Assembly (NCBI GenBank): GCA_019240375.1
Contig: JAFAYN010000029.1
Coordinates: 1-5,325 of the forward strand
Direction of reading: 5' to 3'
DNA from: Gemmatimonadota bacterium
Lineage (GTDB): Bacteria; Gemmatimonadota; Gemmatimonadetes; Longimicrobiales; Longimicrobiaceae
DNA: 5,325 nucleotides
The position numbers and the translations under genes are program-made. Shown piece after piece: positions 1 to 5,325 of this stretch; the first letter of the stretch is position 1, and the number at the start of each line of letters is the position of its first letter. A model generated the notes under the pieces. It ran no database searches, was not told where the DNA came from, and worked only from the letters and a program-made list of their open reading frames with translations.

Positions 1-798
1 CCAGTCGAGCTGCGGGGTGCGCGAGAGGAGCAGGTGGCAGTCGTAGTACCGCTGGAGGTGCAGGTCCCCCTCGCCGTGCTGCAGGATGGCGTGGGCGCAG
101 AGGTGCAGCAGCTGCGCCTCGGGCTCGAGGTGCCTCACCCGCGCCCCCGCGGAGTGCGTTTCCACGGTCTGCGCGCGGAACCAGGCGAGGTGCGGCGTCG
201 CCAGCAGCTGCTCGGAGGGGTGGAGCCGCGTGTGCAGCTCGACCATCACGCCGCTCGGTGAGCGCAGCGCGGGGGTATGGTGCCAGGTCCGCTCCACGCC
301 GCGAAACATCGGCGGCGCATCTCCCGCGAGCCGGTAGCCGAGGGCGCGCACCGCGCGCTCCGCCTCCCCGCACCGGCCGGCCGGAACGAGCAGGTCGAGG
401 TCCAGCATCGGCCGGAGCGCCGGCCGCGGGTACACGGAGTGGGCGAGGGCGTACCCCTTCAGCCAGACCCACTCGATCCCGAGCGGCGCGAGCGCGGCCT
501 CGATGCGCGACTGCTCGACGCGCGCCAGCAGGTAGCGCGACGCGACCCACCGGGCGTGCTCCACGAGCGGCGCCCACGCCGAGCCGGTGGGATCGACGTC
601 CGCGTCCCGAACCGCCGCGAGGAGTACGGGGGCGAGGCCATGCTCCAGGGCGAGCGACACGAGCGCCGCGGCGTCGCCGGGACCGACGTCGCGCGGGTCG
701 GCATGGCCGACGACGAGCGAGGCGAGCAGGCGCTCCGCCTCGGGGCCGGCGTGCTCCACGGCCAGCCGGCCGGAGTCCGCGGTGCTCAGCCCGGGCAT
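1..798 (-). CDS. Nucleotidyltransferase, NTP_transf_5 type, 3' end missing
   Basis: The first 266 residues of a protein whose frame is open to the window edge. The motif WLKGYALAHSVYPRPALRPMLDLDLLV (112-138) contains the K114-G115 pair and D133-x-D135 that mark NTP_transf_5 nucleotidyltransferases. VELHTRLHP (186-194) offers a likely third acidic ligand, E187. HLCAHAILQH (232-241) and LQRYYDCHLLL (248-258) match the helical second half of the family. Relatives often occur beside HprK-like kinases and PqqD-type proteins in lasso clusters. From memory, the one in the pseudomycoidin cluster was linked to adding hexose to the peptide phosphate, so it may act right after the kinase here. The ATG at 798 lies inside the kinase gene, giving a 13-base overlap; GGTGA about 8 bases upstream may serve as ribosome site. 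GTG at codon 14 is a possible alternative start. Family is confident, reaction is not. Confidence 0.85.
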   Translation of the reverse strand, partial: MPGLSTADSGRLAVEHAGPEAERLLASLVVGHADPRDVGPGDAAALVSLALEHGLAPVLLAAVRDADVDPTGSAWAPLVEHARWVASRYLLARVEQSRIEAALAPLGIEWVWLKGYALAHSVYPRPALRPMLDLDLLVPAGRCGEAERAVRALGYRLAGDAPPMFRGVERTWHHTPALRSPSGVMVELHTRLHPSEQLLATPHLAWFRAQTVETHSAGARVRHLEPEAQLLHLCAHAILQHGEGDLHLQRYYDCHLLLSRTPQLDW

Positions 799-1766
799 GG
801 CGCGGTCACCAGGGCGGCATCCTCCGAGAGCATGTCGACCAGCTTCGGGAGGTCGGCGAGGCGGTCGCCCCGGTGTACCCTTCGCACCGGGACCAGCTCG
901 GTCACCCTCGCGAGAGACTGGAACAGGCGCGCCCGCCGTTGCGCGTCGAGCCACCCCCCGCCGTACGTGTAGCCGAGCAGCCACCGCAGCGCCTCGCGCG
1001 GCGCCAGCGGCGTGATCGCGGGCTCCCCCTGCTCCGCGTCGCGCGGTGTCAGCACGTAGACGACGCCGAGTTCGACCGGCGCCCGGCGCCGTCCACCGGC
1101 ATCGGCCGACGCATCCAGGTAGCGCTTGGTGCTGAACGAGGGATCGGTCCAGACGGGGGGGAGCCGGTCGAAGCACTCGTTCATGGCGGCCGCGCTGTCG
1201 GCCAGCAGGCGGAGCCGCGGGTGGCCCCGCTGGACCCGCACCCGGTGCCGCCGGAGGTCGAGCGCCGCGATGTCGTCCGTGAGGAGCTCGCTGCCGGCGG
1301 CCACCAGCGCCGCGGCGGTGGTCGACTTCCCCGTACCGGAAGGGCCGAGGAGCAGCGCTCCCCGCTCGTTCACCACGACGCCGCTGGCGTGCAGGCACGG
1401 GGTGCCGCGCAGGTGGAGCGCGATCGTGACGGCGGAGTTGAGGAGGAACGTCCGGAGGTCCGGGATGGAGATCCCCTCCGTCCAGCGGATCGTGATGCGC
1501 GCTCCGTGCTCACAGGTGAGGTCCCACCGCGCGCCGCTGCGATGGTCCGTGTAGCCGAGCCGCCAGGTGTGGTCGTCCAGGCGCCAGAGGCTCTCCGTAC
1601 CGGCGTAGACCGGCTCCGGTCCGCTCCAGTCAAGGGACCGGTCCGGCCGGGCCGAGATGTGGATGTCCAGGTCGACCGGCCCCTCGTCGGGGGCCTGGGG
1701 CGCGGGGAGCGGCTGGTTCGAGCGTACCGCGAGGCCGTAGATCGTGTACCGGAACGCGGCAGCCAT
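786..1766 (-). CDS. HPr kinase-like peptide kinase of the lasso cluster
   Basis: A 326-residue protein of the HprK-related family. An N-terminal part (1-105), rich in predicted strands and starting FRYTIYGLAVRSNQPLP, precedes the kinase core. The core shows LHASGVVV (125-132), the Walker A loop GPSGTGKST (141-149) and LLTDDIAAL (161-169), whose D164-D165 pair is typical of these kinases. A true HPr kinase/phosphatase would carry an N-terminal DRTGG regulatory domain and would normally sit with sugar-uptake genes; neither is the case here. Relatives in lasso clusters such as paeninodin's phosphorylate the C-terminal Ser of the peptide. Here the peptide ends Ser-Gly-Ser-Arg, so the acceptor is unclear. 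The ATG at 1766 shares one base with the glycosyltransferase stop (TGATG), and no ribosome site is evident, so translation probably depends on reinitiation. Family assignment is strong; substrate assignment comes from context. Confidence 0.87.
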   Translation of the reverse strand: MAAAFRYTIYGLAVRSNQPLPAPQAPDEGPVDLDIHISARPDRSLDWSGPEPVYAGTESLWRLDDHTWRLGYTDHRSGARWDLTCEHGARITIRWTEGISIPDLRTFLLNSAVTIALHLRGTPCLHASGVVVNERGALLLGPSGTGKSTTAAALVAAGSELLTDDIAALDLRRHRVRVQRGHPRLRLLADSAAAMNECFDRLPPVWTDPSFSTKRYLDASADAGGRRRAPVELGVVYVLTPRDAEQGEPAITPLAPREALRWLLGYTYGGGWLDAQRRARLFQSLARVTELVPVRRVHRGDRLADLPKLVDMLSEDAALVTAPCPG

Positions 1767-3364
1767 CAGGCGGGGAGGAAGGGCGTCAGGCGCGCGGGAC
1801 GACGGGCGTGGGGCACCCGCTCCGGCGCCACGAGGGACGCACGCTCCCAGAGCGCGGTCAGCTCGGGGGTGTCCGCCGGCCCCTCCCGCGTGAGCAGCTG
1901 GATCAGGGCGAAGAGGGCGAAGAAGTCGTAGGGGTGGTGCCGGAGCACTTCCCGGTAGAACTCCCGCTTGTCGCCGGCCTCGGACGCCCGGAGGCGGAGG
2001 CGCCGCAGCGGACTCCGGATGCGGTCGAAGTGGAGGCCGGCTTCGGCGGGTCGCACCCGGCGGGCAGCATGGTAGCGCAGCTCCGCGTGCAGGTCCGCGT
2101 AGACCGGCGAGCCTCCGTCGGCGTCCCCGGCGTCGAGCAGCTCGTCGTGCCTCGCCAGCGCGTCGAGACTGGTCGCCGCGAGCCAGGCGGCCTGCGCGAA
2201 GTCCGGCCGGGCACGCAGCAGCTCCCGGCAGAGCCGCAGGGAGCGCTCGTGGTCCTGACCGCGGGAGGCGTCCATCGCCTCGGCGAGAGCCGCGGCGAGC
2301 GCGGGCTCCGGCGCCGGGACCGGATCGCACGCCGGCGTGGCCGACGGCGACAGGAGCGACCGGTAGAAGCGCTTCCGCGCCGCGCGGCCGGGCCTGGAGG
2401 TGCGGTTGGCGCGGACCCACGCGTGGGCCCGCCGGGCGAGCCCACGCAGCGCGTCCCGGTCGGAGTACAGCTCCTCCAGCGCGGCGGCGAGATCCGCCGC
2501 GTGCCCGAACAGGCGCGCGCGGTCGGCGTGCGGCCGGTAGATCGGGATGTCGCTGAGGAGGGGGACCGCGCCGCCGGCCGCGTACTCCACGAACTTGGCG
2601 TCGCACCGCCCCCGGCTGAACGGGGTGTCCTCGGCGGGCGCGATCCCCACGTGCCAGTCGTGGACGAACTCCAGGTACTCGGGGTGCGGGCTGAATGGCC
2701 GGTACCGGAGCTGCGCCGGGGGAATGCCCGCGAAGCACTCGTCGAGCAGCCGCCGGTCCCCCATGAACGCGAAGGTGGCGTCGGGGTGGCGCCGGCAGAA
2801 GTCGGTCACCACCGCCGAAAGGGCCAGCAGGTCCTCGCGGTGCGACGTCGAGCCGGACCAGCCGAAGACGAACCCGTCCGGCTTGGCGGGGACCTGCTCG
2901 GGGACGTCCGGGAGGGAATAGTCGACGACGGCGACGTGGTCGCCCAGTGAGGCGAACGCCTCCGCCACGCCGGGGGAGTAGGTCTGCACGCCGTCGGAGA
3001 GCGCGGCGTAGCGCAGGACCTGCTGCCGTACGAGCGGGCTGCGGAGCGCGTGGGTCGGGGAAAGCCAGCCGCCCAGCGCGAGGATGTTGTCGCTGATCTC
3101 GTACACCGTCGGCCGGCCCCGCTCGCGCCGCAGCCGGATCACCGACTCGAGCTCGGGCGTGCTCAGCATGTGGACCACGAGCAGGTCGCACGCGAGCGCG
3201 GCGGCGGGAGCGCCGGGGTCGTGCGCGCCGAGCGCGTCGATGCGCCACTCCTCGTCGTCCGCGAAGAGGCGCACCGGGTAGTCGACGCTCTGGTACCACA
3301 CGCCCTGGCTCTCCCCCATCATGTGGTGGGGGTGCAGCACCAGGGCGCGGAACCGCCCGGTCAC
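1766..3364 (-). CDS. GT-B glycosyltransferase with TPR-like C-terminal tail
   Basis: A 532-residue cytoplasmic protein without signal peptide or membrane helix. The N-terminal half opens with a Rossmann strand RALVLHPHH (6-14). It contains PTVYEISDNIL (85-95) and the strand GFVFGWSGSTSHREDL (164-179). The C-terminal half has GIAPAEDTPFSRGRCDAKFVEYAAGG (240-265; key residues D246, F249, R251, K257, E260), the donor-binding signature of GT4-like glycosyltransferases, then SDIPIYRP (271-278). A Pro/Ala linker (about 340-360) leads to two TPR-like segments (about 357-405 and 455-495). The GTG start at 3364 overlaps the methyltransferase stop (GTGA); GGGAGGG directly before it is too close for an ideal ribosome site. 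ATG 3322 would lose the first strand. Being next to a TylF-type enzyme suggests it transfers a sugar that is then methylated; donor and acceptor are not visible. The enzyme class is firm, the lasso peptide substrate is inferred. Confidence 0.85.
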   Translation of the reverse strand: MTGRFRALVLHPHHMMGESQGVWYQSVDYPVRLFADDEEWRIDALGAHDPGAPAAALACDLLVVHMLSTPELESVIRLRRERGRPTVYEISDNILALGGWLSPTHALRSPLVRQQVLRYAALSDGVQTYSPGVAEAFASLGDHVAVVDYSLPDVPEQVPAKPDGFVFGWSGSTSHREDLLALSAVVTDFCRRHPDATFAFMGDRRLLDECFAGIPPAQLRYRPFSPHPEYLEFVHDWHVGIAPAEDTPFSRGRCDAKFVEYAAGGAVPLLSDIPIYRPHADRARLFGHAADLAAALEELYSDRDALRGLARRAHAWVRANRTSRPGRAARKRFYRSLLSPSATPACDPVPAPEPALAAALAEAMDASRGQDHERSLRLCRELLRARPDFAQAAWLAATSLDALARHDELLDAGDADGGSPVYADLHAELRYHAARRVRPAEAGLHFDRIRSPLRRLRLRASEAGDKREFYREVLRHHPYDFFALFALIQLLTREGPADTPELTALWERASLVAPERVPHARRPARLTPFLPA

Positions 3365-4512
3365 CCCTCCCGCCGCCAGTAGACGCCGGTCCAGTCGATC
3401 CGGCGGAGCGGGTCGGTGATGCCGCGCTCGGCCCGGAACGAATCCACGGCGAGGCGGCACGCATCGACACCGCCGTAGTCGTCGATCACGACGAACCCGC
3501 CGGGGGAGACCCGGTCGTACAGCGACTCCAGGACCTCGCGCGTGGACTGGTAGAGGTCGGCGTCCGCGCGCAGGATGGCGAGCCGCTCGACGGGGGCCGA
3601 CGGGAGCGTCTCGGAGAACCACCCCGGCAGCCAGCGGACGCCATCGTCGAGCAGGTCGTAGGTGCGGAAGTTGTCCTGCACGGCGGGGAGGTCGCACGCG
3701 AGCCAGGGCTGCCTCGCTTCGCTCCAGTCCAGGTCCCAGGCGCGGTCGATCTCGTGCGTCGGGAGCGGGAGCCCCTGAAAGGAGTCGGCGAGCCAGACCC
3801 GCCGGTCGGCCTCGCCGAAGGCCACCTGGAGCCCGCGCATGAAGATCGCGGCGCCCCCCTGGCACACGCCCGCCTCGAGGAAGTCCCCCGGAACCCCGTC
3901 CGCGAACACCTTCCGCGCGCAGTACTCCAGGTTGTCCAGGCGCTCCATCCCGACCATGGTGTGCGAGAACCGGCTCGGGCGCCGGTGCCGCACCGAGCCG
4001 TCGCGCTTCGAGGCGACCAGCTCGTCGAAGGCGGCGGGGGACCGGTAGCGGATGTCGCGCAGGAGCTGCTCGGTCGGCCGCGGGCCGCCGGACCGGCCGT
4101 GCTCCTCCAGCAGCTCGATGCGCAGCTCGTGCTCGGGGTAGACGAGGTTGACCAGCGAGCGCTTCAGCAGGTCGAGGTAGCGGCTCCGCGTAGCAGCGTC
4201 GCCGGGCGCCTCGGCCACCTCCTCGACGAGCCCGTGGCACGCGAGCTCGTCGAGGAAGGCACGTACCGCGTCGTCACACTCCCGGCGGCTCACCTCGAAC
4301 TCCGACGCCACCCTTCCGCACAGCGTATCCAGGTCGATGGGAACGTCGGTCAGCTCCCAGATTCGCCGGGCGGTGCCGTTGAGCTGCATCCCCGAGCCGC
4401 TCGGGCCGTGCTCGAGGATCACTCCGCCGTCCTGCACGTGGGCGGCCGGCCGGTCCGGCCGGAAGAGGAGGGGCGCTGGCGAGGGAGTCCGGGCCGGGAG
4501 AGGATCGCTCAA
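3361..4512 (-). CDS. Fusion of PqqD-like leader-binding domain (RRE) and TylF/NovP-type O-methyltransferase
   Basis: One 383-residue reading frame with two domains. Residues about 20-100 are PqqD-like: VQDGGVILEHG (26-36), then LNGTARRIWEL (44-54) and a helical end with FLDELACHGLVEE (86-98). This fold (lasso B1, or RRE) binds the precursor leader. Residues about 108-383 are a SAM- and Mg-dependent methyltransferase of the TylF/MycF/NovP family: YLDLLKRSLVNLVY (112-125), SAM loop E213-A-G-V-C-Q-G219, DSFQGLP (243-249), GWFSETLP (297-304), LRADADLYQST (314-324) and IDDY (343-346), with Asp residues expected to bind metal. Known members methylate sugar hydroxyls. I chose the TTG at 4512, which overlaps the precursor stop (TTGA). 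The GTG at 4437 would cut into the RRE, and the upstream ATG at 4773 reads through the hairpin and the precursor. No strong ribosome site is seen, so coupling is likely. Separate B1 proteins are about 90 residues, so the fusion is unusual. Confidence 0.87.
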   Translation of the reverse strand: MSDPLPARTPSPAPLLFRPDRPAAHVQDGGVILEHGPSGSGMQLNGTARRIWELTDVPIDLDTLCGRVASEFEVSRRECDDAVRAFLDELACHGLVEEVAEAPGDAATRSRYLDLLKRSLVNLVYPEHELRIELLEEHGRSGGPRPTEQLLRDIRYRSPAAFDELVASKRDGSVRHRRPSRFSHTMVGMERLDNLEYCARKVFADGVPGDFLEAGVCQGGAAIFMRGLQVAFGEADRRVWLADSFQGLPLPTHEIDRAWDLDWSEARQPWLACDLPAVQDNFRTYDLLDDGVRWLPGWFSETLPSAPVERLAILRADADLYQSTREVLESLYDRVSPGGFVVIDDYGGVDACRLAVDSFRAERGITDPLRRIDWTGVYWRREG

Positions 4513-4685
4513 CGAGACCCGGAGTAGACGGTGAAGTCGTAAACGGCGCCCGCGCCGCCGGCCTCGGTGCGGGTGAACGGGACCTCCTCGAGCGCCGGAG
4601 TGTGCCACGCCAGCTTGCCGCCGGAGGGGTTCTGCCCGACAGCGTCGGCGGCCGGCAGGTTCGCGTCGCGTGAGTTCGGCTGCAT
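4509..4685 (-). CDS. Lasso peptide precursor (A protein), 58 residues
   Basis: A small gene missed by long-ORF calling, starting at ATG 4685 behind AGGAGA and stopping at TGA 4511-4509. The leader (about residues 1-41) carries W27-x-x-P30-x-L32-x-x-V35-P36, which resembles the YxxPxLxxLG motif that lasso leaders present to the RRE, followed by T40. Thr two residues before the core is the usual processing determinant. Cleavage after E41 gives the 17-residue core AGGAGAVYDFTVYSGSR, in which Ala1 and Asp9 would form a 9-membered ring with a tail of eight residues. Paeninodin likewise has an Ala1-Asp9 ring beginning Ala-Gly. Starting the core at G43 or G44 would give 8- or 7-residue rings but would misplace the Thr. 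The gene sits between the cyclase and an RRE fusion. The lasso class is well supported by context and motif; the exact core boundary is inference. Confidence 0.87.
   Translation of the reverse strand: MQPNSRDANLPAADAVGQNPSGGKLAWHTPALEEVPFTRTEAGGAGAVYDFTVYSGSR
4512..4562 (-). other. Predicted lasso core peptide (residues 42-58 of the precursor)
   Basis: Codons 42-58 encode the proposed core. Asp9 is the only acidic residue in it, so it is the only possible ring acceptor, and the ring would be AGGAGAVYD. The tail FTVYSGSR supplies bulky plugs (Phe10, Tyr13, Arg17) and hydroxyls for tailoring (Thr11, Tyr13, Ser14, Ser16). My hand calculation gives a monoisotopic neutral mass of about 1658.77 Da for the unmodified macrolactam. 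Phosphate would add 79.97, hexose 162.05 and methyl 14.02. Confidence 0.65.
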
Positions 4686-4691
4686 GGATGG

Positions 4692-4697
4692 TCTCCT
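4692..4697 (-). promoter_or_regulatory. Ribosome binding site of the lasso precursor gene
   Basis: AGGAGA lies 6 bases before the ATG at 4685. It is the only well-placed strong Shine-Dalgarno sequence seen in front of the starts in this window. It fixes the precursor start and fits the high translation a peptide precursor needs compared with the coupled genes behind it. Confidence 0.8.
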
Positions 4698-4734
4698 GAT
4701 AAGGTAGGCGTGGCCCGCACGGAGGAGAAAGGAT

Positions 4735-4767
4735 GGCGCTTCCTTGCCCTTCGGGCAAGGAAGCGCC
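4735..4767 (-). terminator. Perfect 15-bp hairpin between cyclase and precursor genes (terminator- or attenuator-like)
   Basis: Positions 4735-4749 and 4753-4767 are exact reverse complements (arm GGCGCTTCCTTGCCC) around a 3-base loop. The stem starts 12 bases after the cyclase stop codon. In the transcript the stem is followed by AUCCUUUCUCCUCC, a pyrimidine run with only a few U, so it is an imperfect intrinsic terminator. It could partly terminate readthrough from the cyclase, protect the 5' end of the precursor mRNA, or do both. The structure is seen directly; the role is inferred. Confidence 0.55.
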
Positions 4768-4779
4768 TCGCATGTGCCG

Positions 4780-5325
4780 CTATCTGCGGGCGCGTGCGCC
4801 CTCCTCCTCGCGTACCAGGAACAGCCCGACGGACAGCATCCCGAAGAGGTAGTAGGCGGAGAACTCCGCCTGCGCGACCTCCGGCTGCCGGAGGTCCGCC
4901 CAGAGCTTGCGGAGCAGCGGCAGGGAAAGGTACCGCTGCGCGAGGGGCGACGATTCGACCCGCGCGACCGCCCGGCCGATCCGGTCCAGCTCGCCGAGCG
5001 CCAGCCGGGTCATGTCGCTCGACTGCACGCCCCGCCGGGTGTTCCACTGCACCGCGGGGGGGAGCAGCCCGTCCACCGCCCGGCGGACGAGCCAGCGCCG
5101 CTGGCCGTCGCGGAAATACTGGTCGCGTGGGATCCCGAAGCAGAACTCGACCAGGCGGAGGTCGGCCGTGGGGTCGCGCATCTCCAGCCCGTAGCCGGCG
5201 CCGAGCTCGTGCAGGAACGCGCCGGCGGCGCTCAGCCCGGGCATCAGGGTCGCGAGCTGCTCCTCGCGGGGCGTCCTCGCGGAGAACCACCCGATGCGGG
5301 GCTCGGTGCGGCGCATGTGCTGTGT
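4780..5325 (-). CDS. Lasso peptide cyclase, asparagine synthetase-like (C protein), C-terminal part
   Basis: This is the C-terminal 181 residues of an asparagine-synthetase-like protein; the frame is open to the window edge, so the start is outside. In lasso pathways this enzyme uses ATP to adenylate the side-chain carboxylate of the ring Asp/Glu and closes the macrolactam with the core N-terminus, in the cytoplasm. Visible hallmarks of the synthetase domain's end are the E48-x-R50-x-P52-x-x-D55 motif within GLEMRDPTAD, the RDGQRRWLVRRA stretch (72-83), then LP (88-89) and WNTRRG (94-99), which match how AsnB-type cyclases finish. The family is usually about 600 residues, so roughly two thirds is missing, including the ATP-binding loop. 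Assignment to the lasso branch rather than ordinary AsnB rests on the neighbours: a lasso-like precursor follows 94 bases downstream, then RRE and tailoring genes. The ATG at 5316 is internal to the domain and is not the start. Confidence 0.88.
   Translation of the reverse strand, partial: TQHMRRTEPRIGWFSARTPREEQLATLMPGLSAAGAFLHELGAGYGLEMRDPTADLRLVEFCFGIPRDQYFRDGQRRWLVRRAVDGLLPPAVQWNTRRGVQSSDMTRLALGELDRIGRAVARVESSPLAQRYLSLPLLRKLWADLRQPEVAQAEFSAYYLFGMLSVGLFLVREEEGARARR

Noticed and set aside
258..1931. A 557-codon open frame on the plus strand across the kinase gene
   Set aside because: Its translation is Arg/Ala/Pro-rich with no recognisable motif and lies opposite a kinase with clear Walker A motif; long antisense frames are expected in DNA this rich in GC.
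1767..3470. Upstream extension of the kinase frame to an ATG at 3470
   Set aside because: The extension is low-complexity Arg/Ala/Pro sequence out of frame with the glycosyltransferase, which has real motifs. The kinase homology begins at the ATG at 1766.
4438..4463. GGCCGG-rich palindromic run
   Set aside because: It is coding sequence for Arg-Pro-Asp-Arg-Pro-Ala-Ala in the RRE domain; such runs arise by chance in Arg/Pro/Ala codons at this GC content.
4512..4559. Core beginning at Gly43 or Gly44 with an 8- or 7-membered ring
   Set aside because: These place the conserved Thr three or four residues before the core instead of two. They are kept only as alternatives to the Ala42 start.
4735..4767. 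The hairpin as a plus-strand terminator
   Set aside because: No gene on the plus strand ends here and no T run follows on that side.
4513..4773. Upstream ATG at 4773 for the RRE-methyltransferase frame
   Set aside because: It would read through the hairpin and the whole precursor gene in another frame, and the added residues resemble no domain. The TTG at 4512 directly precedes the RRE fold.
4733..4852. A 39-codon plus-strand frame behind GGAGGAGAAAGG, starting at ATG 4733
   Set aside because: The apparent ribosome site is just the complement of the pyrimidine run after the hairpin, and the frame is antisense to the conserved end of the cyclase. Nothing in the peptide suggests a function.
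1..5325. tRNA, rRNA, CRISPR, insertion sequence or attachment site
   Set aside because: Apart from the 94-base gap the whole window is covered by coding sequence with family motifs; no direct repeat arrays, transposase genes or RNA gene signatures were seen.

Overview
All six genes in this window lie on the minus strand, packed head to tail. The DNA is very GC-rich, with strong G/C third-position bias. This fits a high-GC bacterium such as Gemmatimonadota, Actinomycetota or a proteobacterium; the sequence does not settle which, and the organism call is inference. The content is the middle of a lasso-peptide (RiPP) biosynthetic cluster, cut by both window edges.

In transcription order (right to left): the C-terminal part of an asparagine-synthetase-like lasso cyclase (5325-4780, 5' end outside the window); a 94-base gap holding a perfect 15-bp hairpin and a strong ribosome binding site; a 58-residue lasso precursor (4685-4509); an unusual fusion of a PqqD-like leader-binding domain (RRE) to a TylF/NovP-type O-methyltransferase (4512-3361); a GT-B glycosyltransferase with a TPR-like tail (3364-1766); an HPr-kinase-like peptide kinase (1766-786); and a nucleotidyltransferase of the NTP_transf_5 type (798 to the left edge, 3' end missing). 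From the precursor onward each stop codon overlaps the next start, so the genes are probably translationally coupled.

Reading the genes together (inference): the RRE binds the leader, a B2-type leader peptidase that is not in this window cuts after Glu41, and the cyclase joins Ala1 to Asp9 of the 17-residue core. Kinase, nucleotidyltransferase, glycosyltransferase and methyltransferase then decorate the peptide. Kinase plus nucleotidyltransferase is known from phosphorylated lasso peptides of the paeninodin/pseudomycoidin type. Adding a glycosyltransferase and a leader-binding methyltransferase suggests a more heavily modified product. The core ends in Arg rather than the C-terminal Ser that the known kinases use, so the phosphorylation site is open. 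No RNA genes, mobile elements or CRISPR arrays were seen, and there is no gene-free stretch longer than 94 bases.
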